A DNA stretch of 64,000 nt from JAIBJN01 sp963830885 (GTDB lineage Bacteria > Actinomycetota > Thermoleophilia > Gaiellales > Gaiellaceae), in contig CAWHOA010000024.1 of the NCBI GenBank assembly GCA_963830885.1, positions 55,852 to 119,851 on the forward strand. The letters run 5' to 3'. Shown piece by piece: positions 50,696-59,676 of the stretch (positions within the stretch are counted from its first letter, which is position 1; each line of letters opens with the position of its first letter). Below the pieces are notes generated by a model. It worked only from the letters and a program-made list of their open reading frames with translations, was not told the origin of the DNA and did not search any database. The position numbers were made by a program, and so were the translations under genes.

Positions 50696-51955
50696 GTGCG
50701 GGGGCGCTTGCACTACGCCTGGGTCGTGGTCGGGGTCGGCTTCGTCGCTCTGGTCATGTCAGCGGGCTTCCGCTCGACCGCCGGCGTCCTGCTCATCCCG
50801 CTGCACGACGAGTTCGGCTGGAGCCACGAGACGATCGGGCTCGCCGTCTCCCTCAACCTCCTGTGCTTCGGCCTGGGCGCGCCATTCGCGGCCGGGTTCG
50901 TCGAGCGCTTCGGCATGCGCCGCGTCGTCTCGGTCGCCCTGGTCGTGATCGCCGTCTCCTCGCTGCTCACGCTCGGGATGACGAAGCCGTGGCAGCTCTT
51001 CCTCCTCTGGGGCGTCGTCAACGGGACGGCGACCGGGGCCGTGTCTGTCCCGCTCGCGGCGATCATCGCCAACCGCTGGTTCGTGGAGCGGCGCGGCCTC
51101 GTGACCGGGGTCCTGACCGCGAGCAACGCCTCCGGGCAGCTCGTCTTCCTGCCGCTCCTCGCCTGGGTCGCGGGCTTCGACTGGCGGTACGCGGCGCTCC
51201 TGGTCGCCGTCGCCGCGCTCGGGCTCGTCCTCCCGCTCGTGGCAGTGCTCATGCGCGACCGGCCCAGCGACGTCGGCGAGAAGCCGTACGGCGCGGGTCC
51301 CGCCTGGGAGGAGCCGCCGCTTGCCCCCGCAGCATTCGGCGCCGCGATCGCGGGCTTGCGGGCCGGGCTGCACTCGCGGACCTTCTGGCTGCTGGCAGGG
51401 ACGTTCTTCGTCTGCGGCGCGACGACCAACGGGCTGGTCTCCACCCACCTGATCCCCGCCGCCCACGACCATGGGATCGCCCAGGTCAGCGCGGCGAGCC
51501 TCCTGGCGCTGATCGGCGTGTTCGACATCGTCGGGACGGTGTGTTCGGGCTGGCTCACCGACCGCTTCGACCCGCGCAAGCTCCTGCTCGTCTACTACGG
51601 CTTCCGCGGCCTCGCGCTGCTGGCGCTTCCGGCCGCGTTCGGCTCGCAGTATGCGGCGCTCGTCGGGTTCGCGGTCGTCTACGGGCTCGACTGGGTGGCG
51701 ACGGTGCCGCCGACGTCCGCGCTCGCCACCTCGACGTTCCCGCTCCGGTCCGGGGTCGTCTTCGCGTGGATCTTCAGCGCGCACCAGTTCGGCGCCGCGA
51801 CGGCAGCCTGGGCCGCAGGGCTGGTGCGGACGTCCACCGGCGAGTACACGGCGGCCTGGACCGCGGCCGGCGCGCTCGCGCTTGTCGCCGCTGTCGCGGT
51901 GCTCCTGATCGCGGCGAAGCCGCGTCCGTCCGTCGAAGCGCCGGCTCCCGCCTAG
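50696..51955 (+). CDS. MFS transporter
   Basis: The 419-residue protein has twelve predicted helices and the loop motif FGMRRVVSVALVV/RWFVERRGLVTGVL typical of MFS carriers related to the oxalate/formate and monocarboxylate group (LHYAWVVVGVGFVALVMSAG, WGVVNGTATGAVSVPLAAII, GIAHDHG-type region HLIPAAHDHGIAQVSAASLL, GWLTDRFDPRKLLLVYYGFR). The GTG at 50696 has no clear ribosome-binding site and lies right after the operator, so it may be leaderless. Control by the divergent MarR protein points to efflux, but import of a carboxylate is possible. Confidence 0.88.
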   Translation: MRGRLHYAWVVVGVGFVALVMSAGFRSTAGVLLIPLHDEFGWSHETIGLAVSLNLLCFGLGAPFAAGFVERFGMRRVVSVALVVIAVSSLLTLGMTKPWQLFLLWGVVNGTATGAVSVPLAAIIANRWFVERRGLVTGVLTASNASGQLVFLPLLAWVAGFDWRYAALLVAVAALGLVLPLVAVLMRDRPSDVGEKPYGAGPAWEEPPLAPAAFGAAIAGLRAGLHSRTFWLLAGTFFVCGATTNGLVSTHLIPAAHDHGIAQVSAASLLALIGVFDIVGTVCSGWLTDRFDPRKLLLVYYGFRGLALLALPAAFGSQYAALVGFAVVYGLDWVATVPPTSALATSTFPLRSGVVFAWIFSAHQFGAATAAWAAGLVRTSTGEYTAAWTAAGALALVAAVAVLLIAAKPRPSVEAPAPA

Positions 51956-52740
51956 GAAGGCTTGTCGCGCGGCGTGCCGCGAACCTTCACGGTCCCACCG
52001 GCCTGCGCCTGCTCGGCGAGCTGTGCGAGGAACGCGGCGTCCAGCCGGCGCCCTTCGTGCACGATCTCACCCTTCGCCAGCAGCCGCCACGGCGGCCCGT
52101 ACCCGGGCCCCGGCGGCGGCTCCGACTCGAGCCGGAGCATGTCGAGCGTCCAGCCCTTCTTAAGCCGGTTCAGGTCGACGGGATCGTCCCAACCGGCAAT
52201 GCGGCCCTTCGAGGTGTACTGGTGGACGGCGATGCTCGGCCAGCTCCCCACCGTTCGCACCGGATACACCTTGCCGTCGTTTTTGCCGTAGTTGGCGAGC
52301 CAGAGAGGGTACCGCTCGAAGCCCGCCGCGTTCCCCACGGCGGACTGCCAGAAGCTCGAGTACGTGTAGAGGATCGGCGGCTGCCCGATGCGCTTCTCCA
52401 CGCGCTGGAGCCACCGCTTGGCCCAGCGGGCCATCGACTTCGGCGGCAGCCCGTGCACCTCGAGGTCGAGCACGGGGAGCAACTCGTTGGCGAGCGGCGT
52501 GTAGGCCTCGAGGAACCAGTCGGCCTCCGCGATCGGCCCGTCGCCCTCGTCGGGCCTGGCGTAATGGTAGGCGCCGACCGGGATCCCAAGGCGCTTGGCC
52601 GCCTTGCGGTGCTTCGTGTACACCGAGTTGACGTAGTCCGTCCCCTCAGTGGCCTTGATCCAGCCGAACTCGATGTCGGCGTCGGCGATCGCCTTCCAGG
52701 AGATCGTCTTCTGCCAGCCGGAGATGTCGATGCCGAGCAC
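51952..52740 (-). CDS. GH25 lysozyme-like protein
   Basis: The 262-residue protein has the GH25 muramidase barrel: LGIDISGWQKTISWKAIADA (the first catalytic-site Asp), FGWIKATEGTDYVNSVYTKH, GAYHYARPDEGDGPIAEADW, LLPVLDLEVHGLP (the D-x-E pair), PILYTYSSFWQSAVGN, LWLANYGKNDGKVYPV and SIAVHQYTSKGRIAGWDDPV. The GTG at 52740 is the only reasonable start and leaves no signal peptide, which is unusual for a wall-degrading enzyme. A C-terminal extension of about 55 residues is rich in Gly/Pro. It is convergent with the MFS gene (4-base overlap) and divergent from the desaturase. Confidence 0.85.
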   Translation of the reverse strand: MLGIDISGWQKTISWKAIADADIEFGWIKATEGTDYVNSVYTKHRKAAKRLGIPVGAYHYARPDEGDGPIAEADWFLEAYTPLANELLPVLDLEVHGLPPKSMARWAKRWLQRVEKRIGQPPILYTYSSFWQSAVGNAAGFERYPLWLANYGKNDGKVYPVRTVGSWPSIAVHQYTSKGRIAGWDDPVDLNRLKKGWTLDMLRLESEPPPGPGYGPPWRLLAKGEIVHEGRRLDAAFLAQLAEQAQAGGTVKVRGTPRDKPS

Positions 52741-52809
52741 GCTGCTCGGCAGTCTCCCAGACCTCGGGTCGAATGCAACCTTCGCCGGAGGTCGGCCGTC
52801 TTTGCACCG

Positions 52810-53757
<948 letters not shown>

Positions 53758-54003
53758 AACCGGTCGAGCTCGGCGCCGACGAGCTCGGCCCAGCGGCGTG
53801 CGCTCAAAGCGGCGGCGTGAGGTTGCCGCCGCGGCACGCTGGCCCGCGACGCGCATCGTCGCGCGCCCGTCGTGAGCTCCGCTCACGTTCGGCGATGCCG
53901 TCTGCGGGAACCCCGGTTCCGTGCGGGGTGGCAGACCCGTCGGAAGGGGGGTCTCGGATCGCGTCCCTCGTTCGAGTGAACGAGACATCCGGTTCGAGAC
54001 CCG
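53758..54003. other. Intergenic region with a possible tRNA-like scrap
   Basis: CATCCGGTTCGAGACCCGATG at 53980-54000 has a T-arm-like look, but its flanks do not pair into an acceptor stem. GGTGGCAGACCCGTCGG at 53929 may form a hairpin with nearby sequence. I see no gene here. Confidence 0.3.
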
Positions 54004-54867
54004 ATGAGCCCAGCGATGGGGCGTTACTACCTGCCGCCGCAGGTCGCCGTCGCCGTCGCCGTTCTCGCGGCCGTCGGAGCGATCCTCATGGTCCTGGCGC
54101 GTCCCGCGGCGGGCCGCGAGCAGGAGCCCGAGCGCGTCGAGCCCGCCCCGGCCCCGGTGGCCGCGCCCGTCGAGAGCACGGCGCTCTTCGCCGCGGTGGA
54201 GCCGCGCGCCGCCGCCGCCGAGCCCGAGCCGGTCCCTGTCTCCGCGCCGCCGCGCCCCGAGCCCAGCTTTCTCGTCCTTCGGCCCGCCCCCGGCGGCCGC
54301 ATCGTCGTCCGCTCACGTCCCGGGGGCGAGGTCGTCGCCCGTCTCGGCACGCGCACGGAGTTCGGCTCCCCGACGACTCTCGCAGTCGCCGCCAGGCGCG
54401 GTCGCTGGCTCGGCGTCGTCACGACCCAGCTCGCCAACGGCCGCCTCGGCTGGGTGGATCCGGCCGAGAACGGCCTCGTCCGCACACGGACCCGGGTGCG
54501 CATCACCGTTGACCTCTCCGAGCGGCGCCTGGTCGTGCGCCGCGGCGACCGCGTCCTCCGGCGCGTGACCGTCGCGGTCGGCCGGCCGAGCTCGCCCACG
54601 CCCGTCGGCCGCTTCGCCGTGACCGACAGGCTTTCCGGCTCCGCGTTCAGCTCCGCGTACGGCTGCTGCATCCTCGCGCTCTCGGCGCACCAGCCGAGCC
54701 TGCCGTCCGGCTGGCCGGGCGGCGACCGCATCGCCGTCCACGGGACCAACGACCCCGGCTCCATCGGCACCGCAGCGTCCGCCGGGTGCCCGCGTGCAGG
54801 CGACGCGGACATGCGCTACCTCCTGCGCACCGTCCCCCTGGGCGCCCCGGTCTTCGTCCGCGCCTAG
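54004..54867 (+). CDS. L,D-transpeptidase-like (YkuD) protein with atypical active site
   Basis: The product is 287 residues. An N-terminal membrane anchor (VAVAVAVLAAVGAILMVLAR) and a Pro/Ala/Glu-rich linker precede an SH3-like part (GGRIVVRSRPGGEVVARLGT) and a YkuD domain (VRITVDLSERRLVVRRGDRV, TPVGRFAVTDRL, DRIAVHGTNDPGSIGTAASA, GCPRAGDADMRYLLRTVPLG). The catalytic motif of YkuD enzymes is S/T-H-G-C-x-R. Here it reads S-A-G-C-P-R, so the Cys is kept but the adjacent His is Ala. The upstream His (VHGTN) is present. Activity may be retained or altered. It is convergent with the DUF255 gene (4-base overlap). Confidence 0.82.
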   Translation: MSPAMGRYYLPPQVAVAVAVLAAVGAILMVLARPAAGREQEPERVEPAPAPVAAPVESTALFAAVEPRAAAAEPEPVPVSAPPRPEPSFLVLRPAPGGRIVVRSRPGGEVVARLGTRTEFGSPTTLAVAARRGRWLGVVTTQLANGRLGWVDPAENGLVRTRTRVRITVDLSERRLVVRRGDRVLRRVTVAVGRPSSPTPVGRFAVTDRLSGSAFSSAYGCCILALSAHQPSLPSGWPGGDRIAVHGTNDPGSIGTAASAGCPRAGDADMRYLLRTVPLGAPVFVRA

Positions 54868-56801
54868 CTCAGAAGCGAACGCAGCTCGTCGGCCGTCGTC
54901 ACCGGCCGTTGGCAGGCGAAGCGCTCGCAGACGTACGCGGCCGGGCTCCCGTCCACGAGGCCCTTGCCGGCGAGGAGCGGCACGGCGTCGGTCGGCTCCG
55001 GGGAGAACGCGAAGACCGTGTTCGGGCGATAGCCCTCGAAGGCCACCCGGCGGAGCTCCGGTGACTCGCCCACGACCGCGATCTCCTGCGGCGCCGAGAA
55101 GTGGAGGTCGAGCGCGCAGAGGAGGTGCGAGACCGCGGCAGGGGCACGCTCCATCAGCGACTGCGTGAGCCGGAAGACGCCGACCGCCTGCTGCTCCAGC
55201 TCGTCGTCGCCGTAGATCCGTGCGAGCCGGAGGAGGACGAAGGCCGCCATCGAGTTCCCGGCGGGGGTGGGGTGGTCGTCGAACTCCTTCCGCCGGGCGA
55301 CGAGGCCGTCGCCCTCGGGCGCGTCGACGTAGAAGCCGCCGCGCACAGGGTCGGCGAAGAGCTCCACGAGCAGCCCTGCGAGCCGGCGCGCCTCCTCGAG
55401 CCAGCGCGGGTCGCCGGTCGCCCACGACAGCTCGACGAGACCGTTGGAAACGTTGGCGTAGTCCTCCAGATAGGCCGGAATGCGCGCCTCGCCGGCGCGA
55501 TAGGAGCGCAGTAGCCGGCCGCCCTCGTCCGAAAGCGGGCCGAGCAGGAACTGAGCGACGCCGATGGCCGCCTCGACGTAGTCCGGGCGCTCGAGGCGGG
55601 CACCCGCCTGCGCGAGCGCCGCCAGCGCGAGGCCGTTCCAGGAGGCGAGCGCTTTGTCGTCGCGGAGCGGCTGCGGGCGACCCTCGCGAACTGCGAGCAG
55701 CGTGGCTCGCGCGTCCTCGGGGATCTCGCCCCGCAGGATCGAGCGTCCGTGCTCGAAGGGCAGGAGCCAGTCCGGCTGTGCTCCGCCGAGCACGGCCTCG
55801 AGCTCCTCCGCCGTCCACGTGAAGGTGAGCCCCTCGACGCCGTCGGTGTCCGCATCCTGCGCCGAGGCGAGCCCGCCCTCCGGGAGCCGAAGCTCCCGCA
55901 GCACGTAGTCCATGGTCTCCTCGGTCACCCGGCGATAGCGCTCGTCCCCGGTCGTCACCCAGGCGTGCAGGTAGGCCGAGGCGAGGAGTGCGTTGTCGTA
56001 GAGCATCTTCTCGAAGTGGGGGACGAGCCAGTGGACGTCCACGGAGTAGCGGTGAAAGCCGCCGCCGAGCAGGTCGTACATCCCGCCCGCAGCCATGCGG
56101 TCGAGCGTCAGCCGGACCATGCCGAGCGCGTCCTCGTCGCCTATAGCGGCGTGACGGCGGAGCAGGAGCTCGATCGTCGAGGCTGCCGGGAACTTGGGCG
56201 CCGGGCCCCAGCCGCCTTCCGTTGGGTCGAAGCTGCGGCGCAGCGCCGGGACGGCGCCGCTCAGGAGCCCGGTGGTCAGCGGCTCGGCCGAGGGCGGCCG
56301 CTCGCTCGCCTGCCGGATCGCGTCGACGAGCACGTCCGCCTGCTGCTCGAGGTCGGTGCGGCGCGTGCGGTAGGCCTCGGCGACCGCCTCGAGCACCTGC
56401 CGGAAGCTCGGGAGGCCGTGGCGCGGCTCGGGCGGGAAATACGTGCCGCCGTAGAAGGGCCTGCCGTCCGGCGTGAGGAAGACGGTCATCGGCCAGCCGC
56501 CGTGCCCGGTCATGGCGACGACAGCGTCCATGTAGAGCCCGTCGACGTCGGGCCGCTCCTCGCGGTCGACCTTGATGCTGACGAACAGCTCGTTCATGAG
56601 CCGGGCCGTCTCTTCGTCCTCGAACGACTCGTGCTCCATGACGTGGCACCAGTGGCACGCGGCGTACCCGACGGAGAGGAGGACGGGCCGGTCCTCGGCG
56701 CGCGCGAGCGCGAAGGCTTCGTCGCTCCACGGGTGCCAGTCGACCGGGTTACCCGCGTGCTGGAGGAGGTAGGGGCTCGTCTCGGCGGCCAGGCGGTTCA
56801 C
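54864..56801 (-). CDS. DUF255/YyaL-type thioredoxin-domain protein
   Basis: The 645-residue protein starts at a GTG at 56801 with MNRLAAETSPYLLQHAGNPV, DWHPWSDEAFALARAEDRPV. The thioredoxin-like motif is SVGYAACHWCHVMEHESFED, followed by FVSIKVDREERPDVDGLYMD and GWPMTVFLTPDGRPFYGGTY, the hallmarks of DUF255 (spermatogenesis-associated protein 20 homologues). The C-terminal two thirds form an alpha/alpha toroid with FHRYSVDVHWLVPHFEKMLY, DALASWNG-type (DKALASWNGLALAALAQAG) and AYLEDYANVSNGLVEL motifs, related to glycan epimerases and hydrolases. Cys-x-x-Cys suggests redox activity, but the role is unknown. The size is normal for the family (about 650-690). Confidence 0.92.
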   Translation of the reverse strand: MNRLAAETSPYLLQHAGNPVDWHPWSDEAFALARAEDRPVLLSVGYAACHWCHVMEHESFEDEETARLMNELFVSIKVDREERPDVDGLYMDAVVAMTGHGGWPMTVFLTPDGRPFYGGTYFPPEPRHGLPSFRQVLEAVAEAYRTRRTDLEQQADVLVDAIRQASERPPSAEPLTTGLLSGAVPALRRSFDPTEGGWGPAPKFPAASTIELLLRRHAAIGDEDALGMVRLTLDRMAAGGMYDLLGGGFHRYSVDVHWLVPHFEKMLYDNALLASAYLHAWVTTGDERYRRVTEETMDYVLRELRLPEGGLASAQDADTDGVEGLTFTWTAEELEAVLGGAQPDWLLPFEHGRSILRGEIPEDARATLLAVREGRPQPLRDDKALASWNGLALAALAQAGARLERPDYVEAAIGVAQFLLGPLSDEGGRLLRSYRAGEARIPAYLEDYANVSNGLVELSWATGDPRWLEEARRLAGLLVELFADPVRGGFYVDAPEGDGLVARRKEFDDHPTPAGNSMAAFVLLRLARIYGDDELEQQAVGVFRLTQSLMERAPAAVSHLLCALDLHFSAPQEIAVVGESPELRRVAFEGYRPNTVFAFSPEPTDAVPLLAGKGLVDGSPAAYVCERFACQRPVTTADELRSLLS

Positions 56802-56829
56802 GCCGTCCACCCTAGCCAGGGGCGGGAGG

Positions 56830-56861
56830 GGGCGGCGCCGGCTTCTCGACCGGCGCCGCCC
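56830..56861 (-). terminator. Terminator-like hairpin of the isochorismatase-fold gene
   Basis: GGGCGGCGCCGG and CCGGCGCCGCCC make a 12-bp perfect stem around an 8-base loop, just downstream of the stop of the minus-strand gene and upstream of the DUF255 gene start. Confidence 0.7.
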
Positions 56862-56875
56862 TTGCGGCAGAGGAC

Positions 56876-57424
56876 CTAGGCGGAGACGGTCGCGTGAGCG
56901 CCGACGAGCTCGTCGACAGTCGTCACGGTCGCGCCGTACGTCGCCGTCAGGTACTCGAGCGCGTCGTCCTCGTTCACGCCCTCGAAGGCGCAGACTGCGT
57001 CGCGCGGGACGGTGATCTCGTACCCGCGGATGAGCGCGCCGTACGAGGAATGGCGCACGCAAATGTGCGTGTGCTGGCCCGTGATGACGACCTCGTCCAC
57101 CCCGAGCTCGCGAAGCTGCTCGTCGAGGCCCGTAAGGTCGAACGCGCCGTAGTGCTGCTTCTCGGAGATGATGTCGCCCTCGCGCGGGGCGAGCTCCTCG
57201 ATCACCTCGGCGCCGGGGTCGCCGGCCATCGCGTGCTCGCCCCAGATCTTCATCTCCGGGTCGCCGGGCTGGTGGGCGTCGTTCGAGAAGACGACCGCCC
57301 AGCCGTCCTCGCGGGCGTGCTCGAGGAGGCGCTGGAGGGGCGGGGTGATGCCCTGCGCCCGCGGGTTCGCGAGCTTGCCGTCGACGAAGTCCTTCAGCAT
57401 GTCGATGATGATGAGAGCCTTCAT
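56876..57424 (-). CDS. Isochorismatase-fold cysteine hydrolase, nicotinamidase-like
   Basis: The 182-residue protein has the catalytic triad of the family: Asp in MKALIIIDMLKDFVDGKLAN, Lys in DIISEKQHYGAFDLTGLD and Cys in VVITGQHTHICVRHSSYGAL. The WAVVFSNDAHQPGDPEMKIW segment supplies the D-x-H region typical of metal-containing nicotinamidases, although only part of the metal site can be recognised. The ATG at 57424 follows TAGGAGGATACAG. It is divergent from an NrtR-type regulator with 42 bases between the starts. NrtR normally controls NAD biosynthesis and salvage, which supports a nicotinamidase (PncA-like) role. Confidence 0.85.
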   Translation of the reverse strand: MKALIIIDMLKDFVDGKLANPRAQGITPPLQRLLEHAREDGWAVVFSNDAHQPGDPEMKIWGEHAMAGDPGAEVIEELAPREGDIISEKQHYGAFDLTGLDEQLRELGVDEVVITGQHTHICVRHSSYGALIRGYEITVPRDAVCAFEGVNEDDALEYLTATYGATVTTVDELVGAHATVSA

Positions 57425-57447
57425 CTGTATCCTCCTACAAGTTTCTG

Positions 57448-57463
57448 ACTATCAGTCGATAAC
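57448..57463. promoter_or_regulatory. Putative NrtR operator
   Basis: ACTATCAGTCGATAAC has the inverted half-sites TATC and GATA with a 4-base spacer, centred between the divergent hydrolase and NrtR genes. The position suits joint control of both genes. The match to an NrtR consensus is not established. Confidence 0.45.
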
Positions 57464-57466
57464 CTG

Positions 57467-58162
57467 ATGCCGAAGTCTACCACAGAGCTGCAGCCCGCCC
57501 ACGAAGCGCTCGCGGCCGTCCTCCAGGTTCGGGACGGCGTTCTCCAGGTGCTTCTCTGGCAGCGAGCGAAGGAGCCGTTCCTCGGGGCGTGGTCGCTTCC
57601 CGGCGGGAGGCTCGAGCCGGGGGAGACTCTGGAAGCCTCGACCCGGCGGCACCTCGCGGCCAAGGTCGATGTGCGCGACCTCGCCCACCTGGAGCAGCTC
57701 GAGACCCGGAGCGAACCGAATCGACACCCGGGCGAGCGGCTCGTGGCCACCGCGTACCTCGGGCTCGTTCCCGCCGACGTCGACCCCCGCGTTCCCGACG
57801 ACACCGCCTGGCATCCCGTCGACGACCTGCCGGCGATGGCGTTCGACCACGGCGCCATCGCGCTCGCGGGCCGGGAGCGACTCCGGGCCAAGCTCTCGTA
57901 CACGAACATCGGCTTCGCGCTCGCCCCGCCGGCGTTCACGGTCTCCGAGCTGCGGGACCTCTACCGGGCGGCGCTCGGCCACGACGTCTCGGCGACGAAC
58001 CTCCAGCGCGTGCTCCTGCGCCGCCGCGTGCTCGAGCCCACCGGCGAGACGCGGCCGCCCGGCCGCGCCGGCGGCCGCCCGGCCGCCGTCTACCGCTTCG
58101 CGGGCGCCGGCCTCGAGGTCACCGACCCCTTCGCCGTCCTGCGCCCGCCGGACGCGCGCTGA
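57467..58162 (+). CDS. nrtR: NrtR-type Nudix-related regulator of NAD metabolism
   Basis: The 231-residue protein has an N-terminal Nudix-like domain (LAAVLQVRDGVLQVLLWQRA, AWSLPGGRLEPGETLEAS) whose Nudix box is degenerate. After GGRLEPGETLEAS the sequence is TRRHLAAKVDV, so the catalytic R-E-x-x-E-E is lost. The C-terminal part is a winged helix (AFTVSELRDLYRAALGHDVS, ATNLQRVLLRRRVLEPTGET, GRPAAVYRF). That domain pair and dead Nudix box define NrtR repressors, which sense ADP-ribose or related NAD breakdown products. It is divergent from the nicotinamidase-like gene, the expected regulon partner. Confidence 0.87.
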   Translation: MPKSTTELQPAHEALAAVLQVRDGVLQVLLWQRAKEPFLGAWSLPGGRLEPGETLEASTRRHLAAKVDVRDLAHLEQLETRSEPNRHPGERLVATAYLGLVPADVDPRVPDDTAWHPVDDLPAMAFDHGAIALAGRERLRAKLSYTNIGFALAPPAFTVSELRDLYRAALGHDVSATNLQRVLLRRRVLEPTGETRPPGRAGGRPAAVYRFAGAGLEVTDPFAVLRPPDAR

Positions 58163-58290
58163 CCGTCCGCGGCGGCCACGTCCCGGTGCCAGGCACTCGG
58201 CCGTGTCCGCCCGAGACCGTGCCGGCTCGCAGGCGCCTTGGCCGCCGGGATCGCCGCGGCCCCGGGCATCCTCGCGCCCGGCCCACAGGG

Positions 58291-58321
58291 CCATGCCCGG
58301 GTGCCAGGCACCCGGGCATGG
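58291..58321. repeat. 15-bp perfect inverted repeat
   Basis: CCATGCCCGGGTGCC and GGCACCCGGGCATGG are separated by one A. A second, shorter GGTGCCAGGCAC element lies 110 bases upstream (58183-58202 region). The repeat sits between the convergent NrtR and RPF-like genes and could act as a bidirectional terminator or be a copy of a palindromic repeat family. Confidence 0.75.
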
Positions 58322-58339
58322 CCTCTGGGGACGCGTCCG

Positions 58340-58906
58340 TCAGAGCAGGCCGCAACGGCGCGCGGTGTTCGGCCACGGGTGGAACCCGAGGCCGGCACGG
58401 AGCGCGCCTTCGGCCGCCCACATCTGCTCCTCGGGCGTCCACCGGTTCGCGGTGCCCTTCTTGCGGAGGAGGTAGCGGCCGAAGGCCTGCTGGAACTGCA
58501 GGCTCATCTGCAGGCCGCCGTAGTAAGGCGCATGCGGGTCGGTCCAGCGCCCTTCGTAGCGGTGGATGCACTGCCAGGCCGCGCGGTGCGGCGGCCGCTT
58601 CGCGCGGGTGCGGGCGCGGGTGGCCCGCTCCCGCCAGAGGTCGCGCAGGAAGGTGAGCTGCGCGACGTTTTCGACACTCCGTTCCGCGTAGTTCGTCGGC
58701 TGCGGTCGTTTGCCCATGACGCGCTGCCAGTGCCAGGCGGCCGAGCGGTGGCGGCCGATGGCATCCAGCAGCGCCTCGGCCTCGGCCGCGGTCTGACTGC
58801 CCGGCTCCTCGGGCACTCCCGCCAGGGCGCCGCTTGGCGCCGCGAGGGCGAACGAGCTTACGAGCGCGAGCAGGAGCCCGCGCAGGCGGTTTCGGTCCAC
58901 GATCAT
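58340..58906 (-). CDS. Secreted RPF-like transglycosylase
   Basis: The product is 188 residues, with a signal peptide (MIVDRNRLRGLLLALVSSFA ... SGALA) and a C-terminal domain WQCIHRYEGRWTDPHAPYYG, GLQMSLQFQQAFGRYLL, WTPEEQMWAAEGALR and GFHPWPNTARRCGLL. This matches resuscitation-promoting-factor-like/lysozyme-type transglycosylase folds, with the catalytic Glu in HRYEG and a Cys pair closing the domain. It should cleave peptidoglycan outside the membrane. The ATG at 58906 lies after GGGGGATG on the minus strand. Confidence 0.85.
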   Translation of the reverse strand: MIVDRNRLRGLLLALVSSFALAAPSGALAGVPEEPGSQTAAEAEALLDAIGRHRSAAWHWQRVMGKRPQPTNYAERSVENVAQLTFLRDLWRERATRARTRAKRPPHRAAWQCIHRYEGRWTDPHAPYYGGLQMSLQFQQAFGRYLLRKKGTANRWTPEEQMWAAEGALRAGLGFHPWPNTARRCGLL

Positions 58907-59046
58907 CCCCCTTCTGCTGGGCCCTCGTTCCCGGCCCGCCGCTGGACGCTGGACGGGCTCCGGTTGGGCGCCTCCGCACTGCCGCAGGGAGGCACCGGCC
59001 CAGGGGTCGGTTTTCCGGAAGCGGGCTAGGTTACACTCAGCGGCAC

Positions 59047-59316
59047 ATGCTTTGGCTCACCATCTGGTTCACGGTGATCCTGAAGATCCCAGCCGTCTAC
59101 CTCGCCTACGTCATCTGGTGGTCGGTGAAGGACCCGCCCGCACCCGGGGCGGGAAGCGCCGGTGAGGGCCTCGGAGGAGGCGGGATCGAGCCGCCGCGCC
59201 GCCGCGGTCCGCGGGCGCCTGTTCCTGGGCGCCGGCCGGGGCCGCACGGAGTGCCCGACCGCCGCCGCCGCCGCCGTGAGCCGGTCCTCGTCGGAAGCGC
59301 GCGGAGGCGACGGTGA
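59047..59316 (+). CDS. Small membrane protein, Arg/Pro-rich tail
   Basis: The 89-residue protein has a single hydrophobic segment at its start (MLWLTIWFTVILKIPAVYLA YVIWW) and a proline- and arginine-rich cytoplasmic tail. The last four bases overlap the GTG of the next small membrane protein, which suggests a two-gene unit. No family is recognised. A frameshift in the tail cannot be excluded, since its composition is typical of out-of-frame high-GC sequence. Confidence 0.55.
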   Translation: MLWLTIWFTVILKIPAVYLAYVIWWSVKDPPAPGAGSAGEGLGGGGIEPPRRRGPRAPVPGRRPGPHGVPDRRRRRREPVLVGSARRRR

Positions 59317-59579
59317 GCACGTACGAGCCCGCAGGAGCCAGGGCTACCGCAACCCAGCTCGTCGCCGACTTCCTGGCGACCTTCGCGCTCTTCGCCGGGC
59401 TCGTGTCGCTCGTGTACTACCCGGGCAGGCTCGGCACCGCAGCGGTCTTCATCTCGCTCTTCGCCGCTGCGCTCGGCGGGCGCGACCGGTATCTCGTCCC
59501 GGTGTCCGTGGGCGTCACCACGGCTTGCTGGTTTGCCGGTATGGCCATCGCGATCGCCCTCGACCGGCCCATCTTCTAG
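59313..59579 (+). CDS. Small two- or three-helix membrane protein
   Basis: The 88-residue protein starts at a GTG overlapping the previous stop. Hydrophobic helices are LVADFLATFALFAGLVSLVY, GTAAVFISLFAAALGG and LVPVSVGVTTACWFAGMAIA. It has the composition and the G-R-D-R turn often seen in small conserved actinobacterial membrane proteins, but I cannot name a family. Confidence 0.65.
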   Translation: MSTYEPAGARATATQLVADFLATFALFAGLVSLVYYPGRLGTAAVFISLFAAALGGRDRYLVPVSVGVTTACWFAGMAIAIALDRPIF

Positions 59580-59676
59580 GCGGACGCCGGTCCGATCACC
59601 CTAAAGAGGGATTGCCGCTGGGCCGATGGACCTATCGGCTTACGTCTTGGGAAATCGCGGCTCAATCTCTCTCACC

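Noticed and set aside
50863..52809. Long N-terminal extension of the desaturase frame
   Set aside because: The 649 codons before the desaturase ATG are out-of-frame MFS and antisense GH25 sequence. The family starts at the ATG at 52810.
53929..54003. Additional tRNA or tRNA remnant before the L,D-transpeptidase-like gene
   Set aside because: Only a T-loop-like GGTTCGAGACC is present. The flanks do not pair and differ from the tRNA-Ala fragments.
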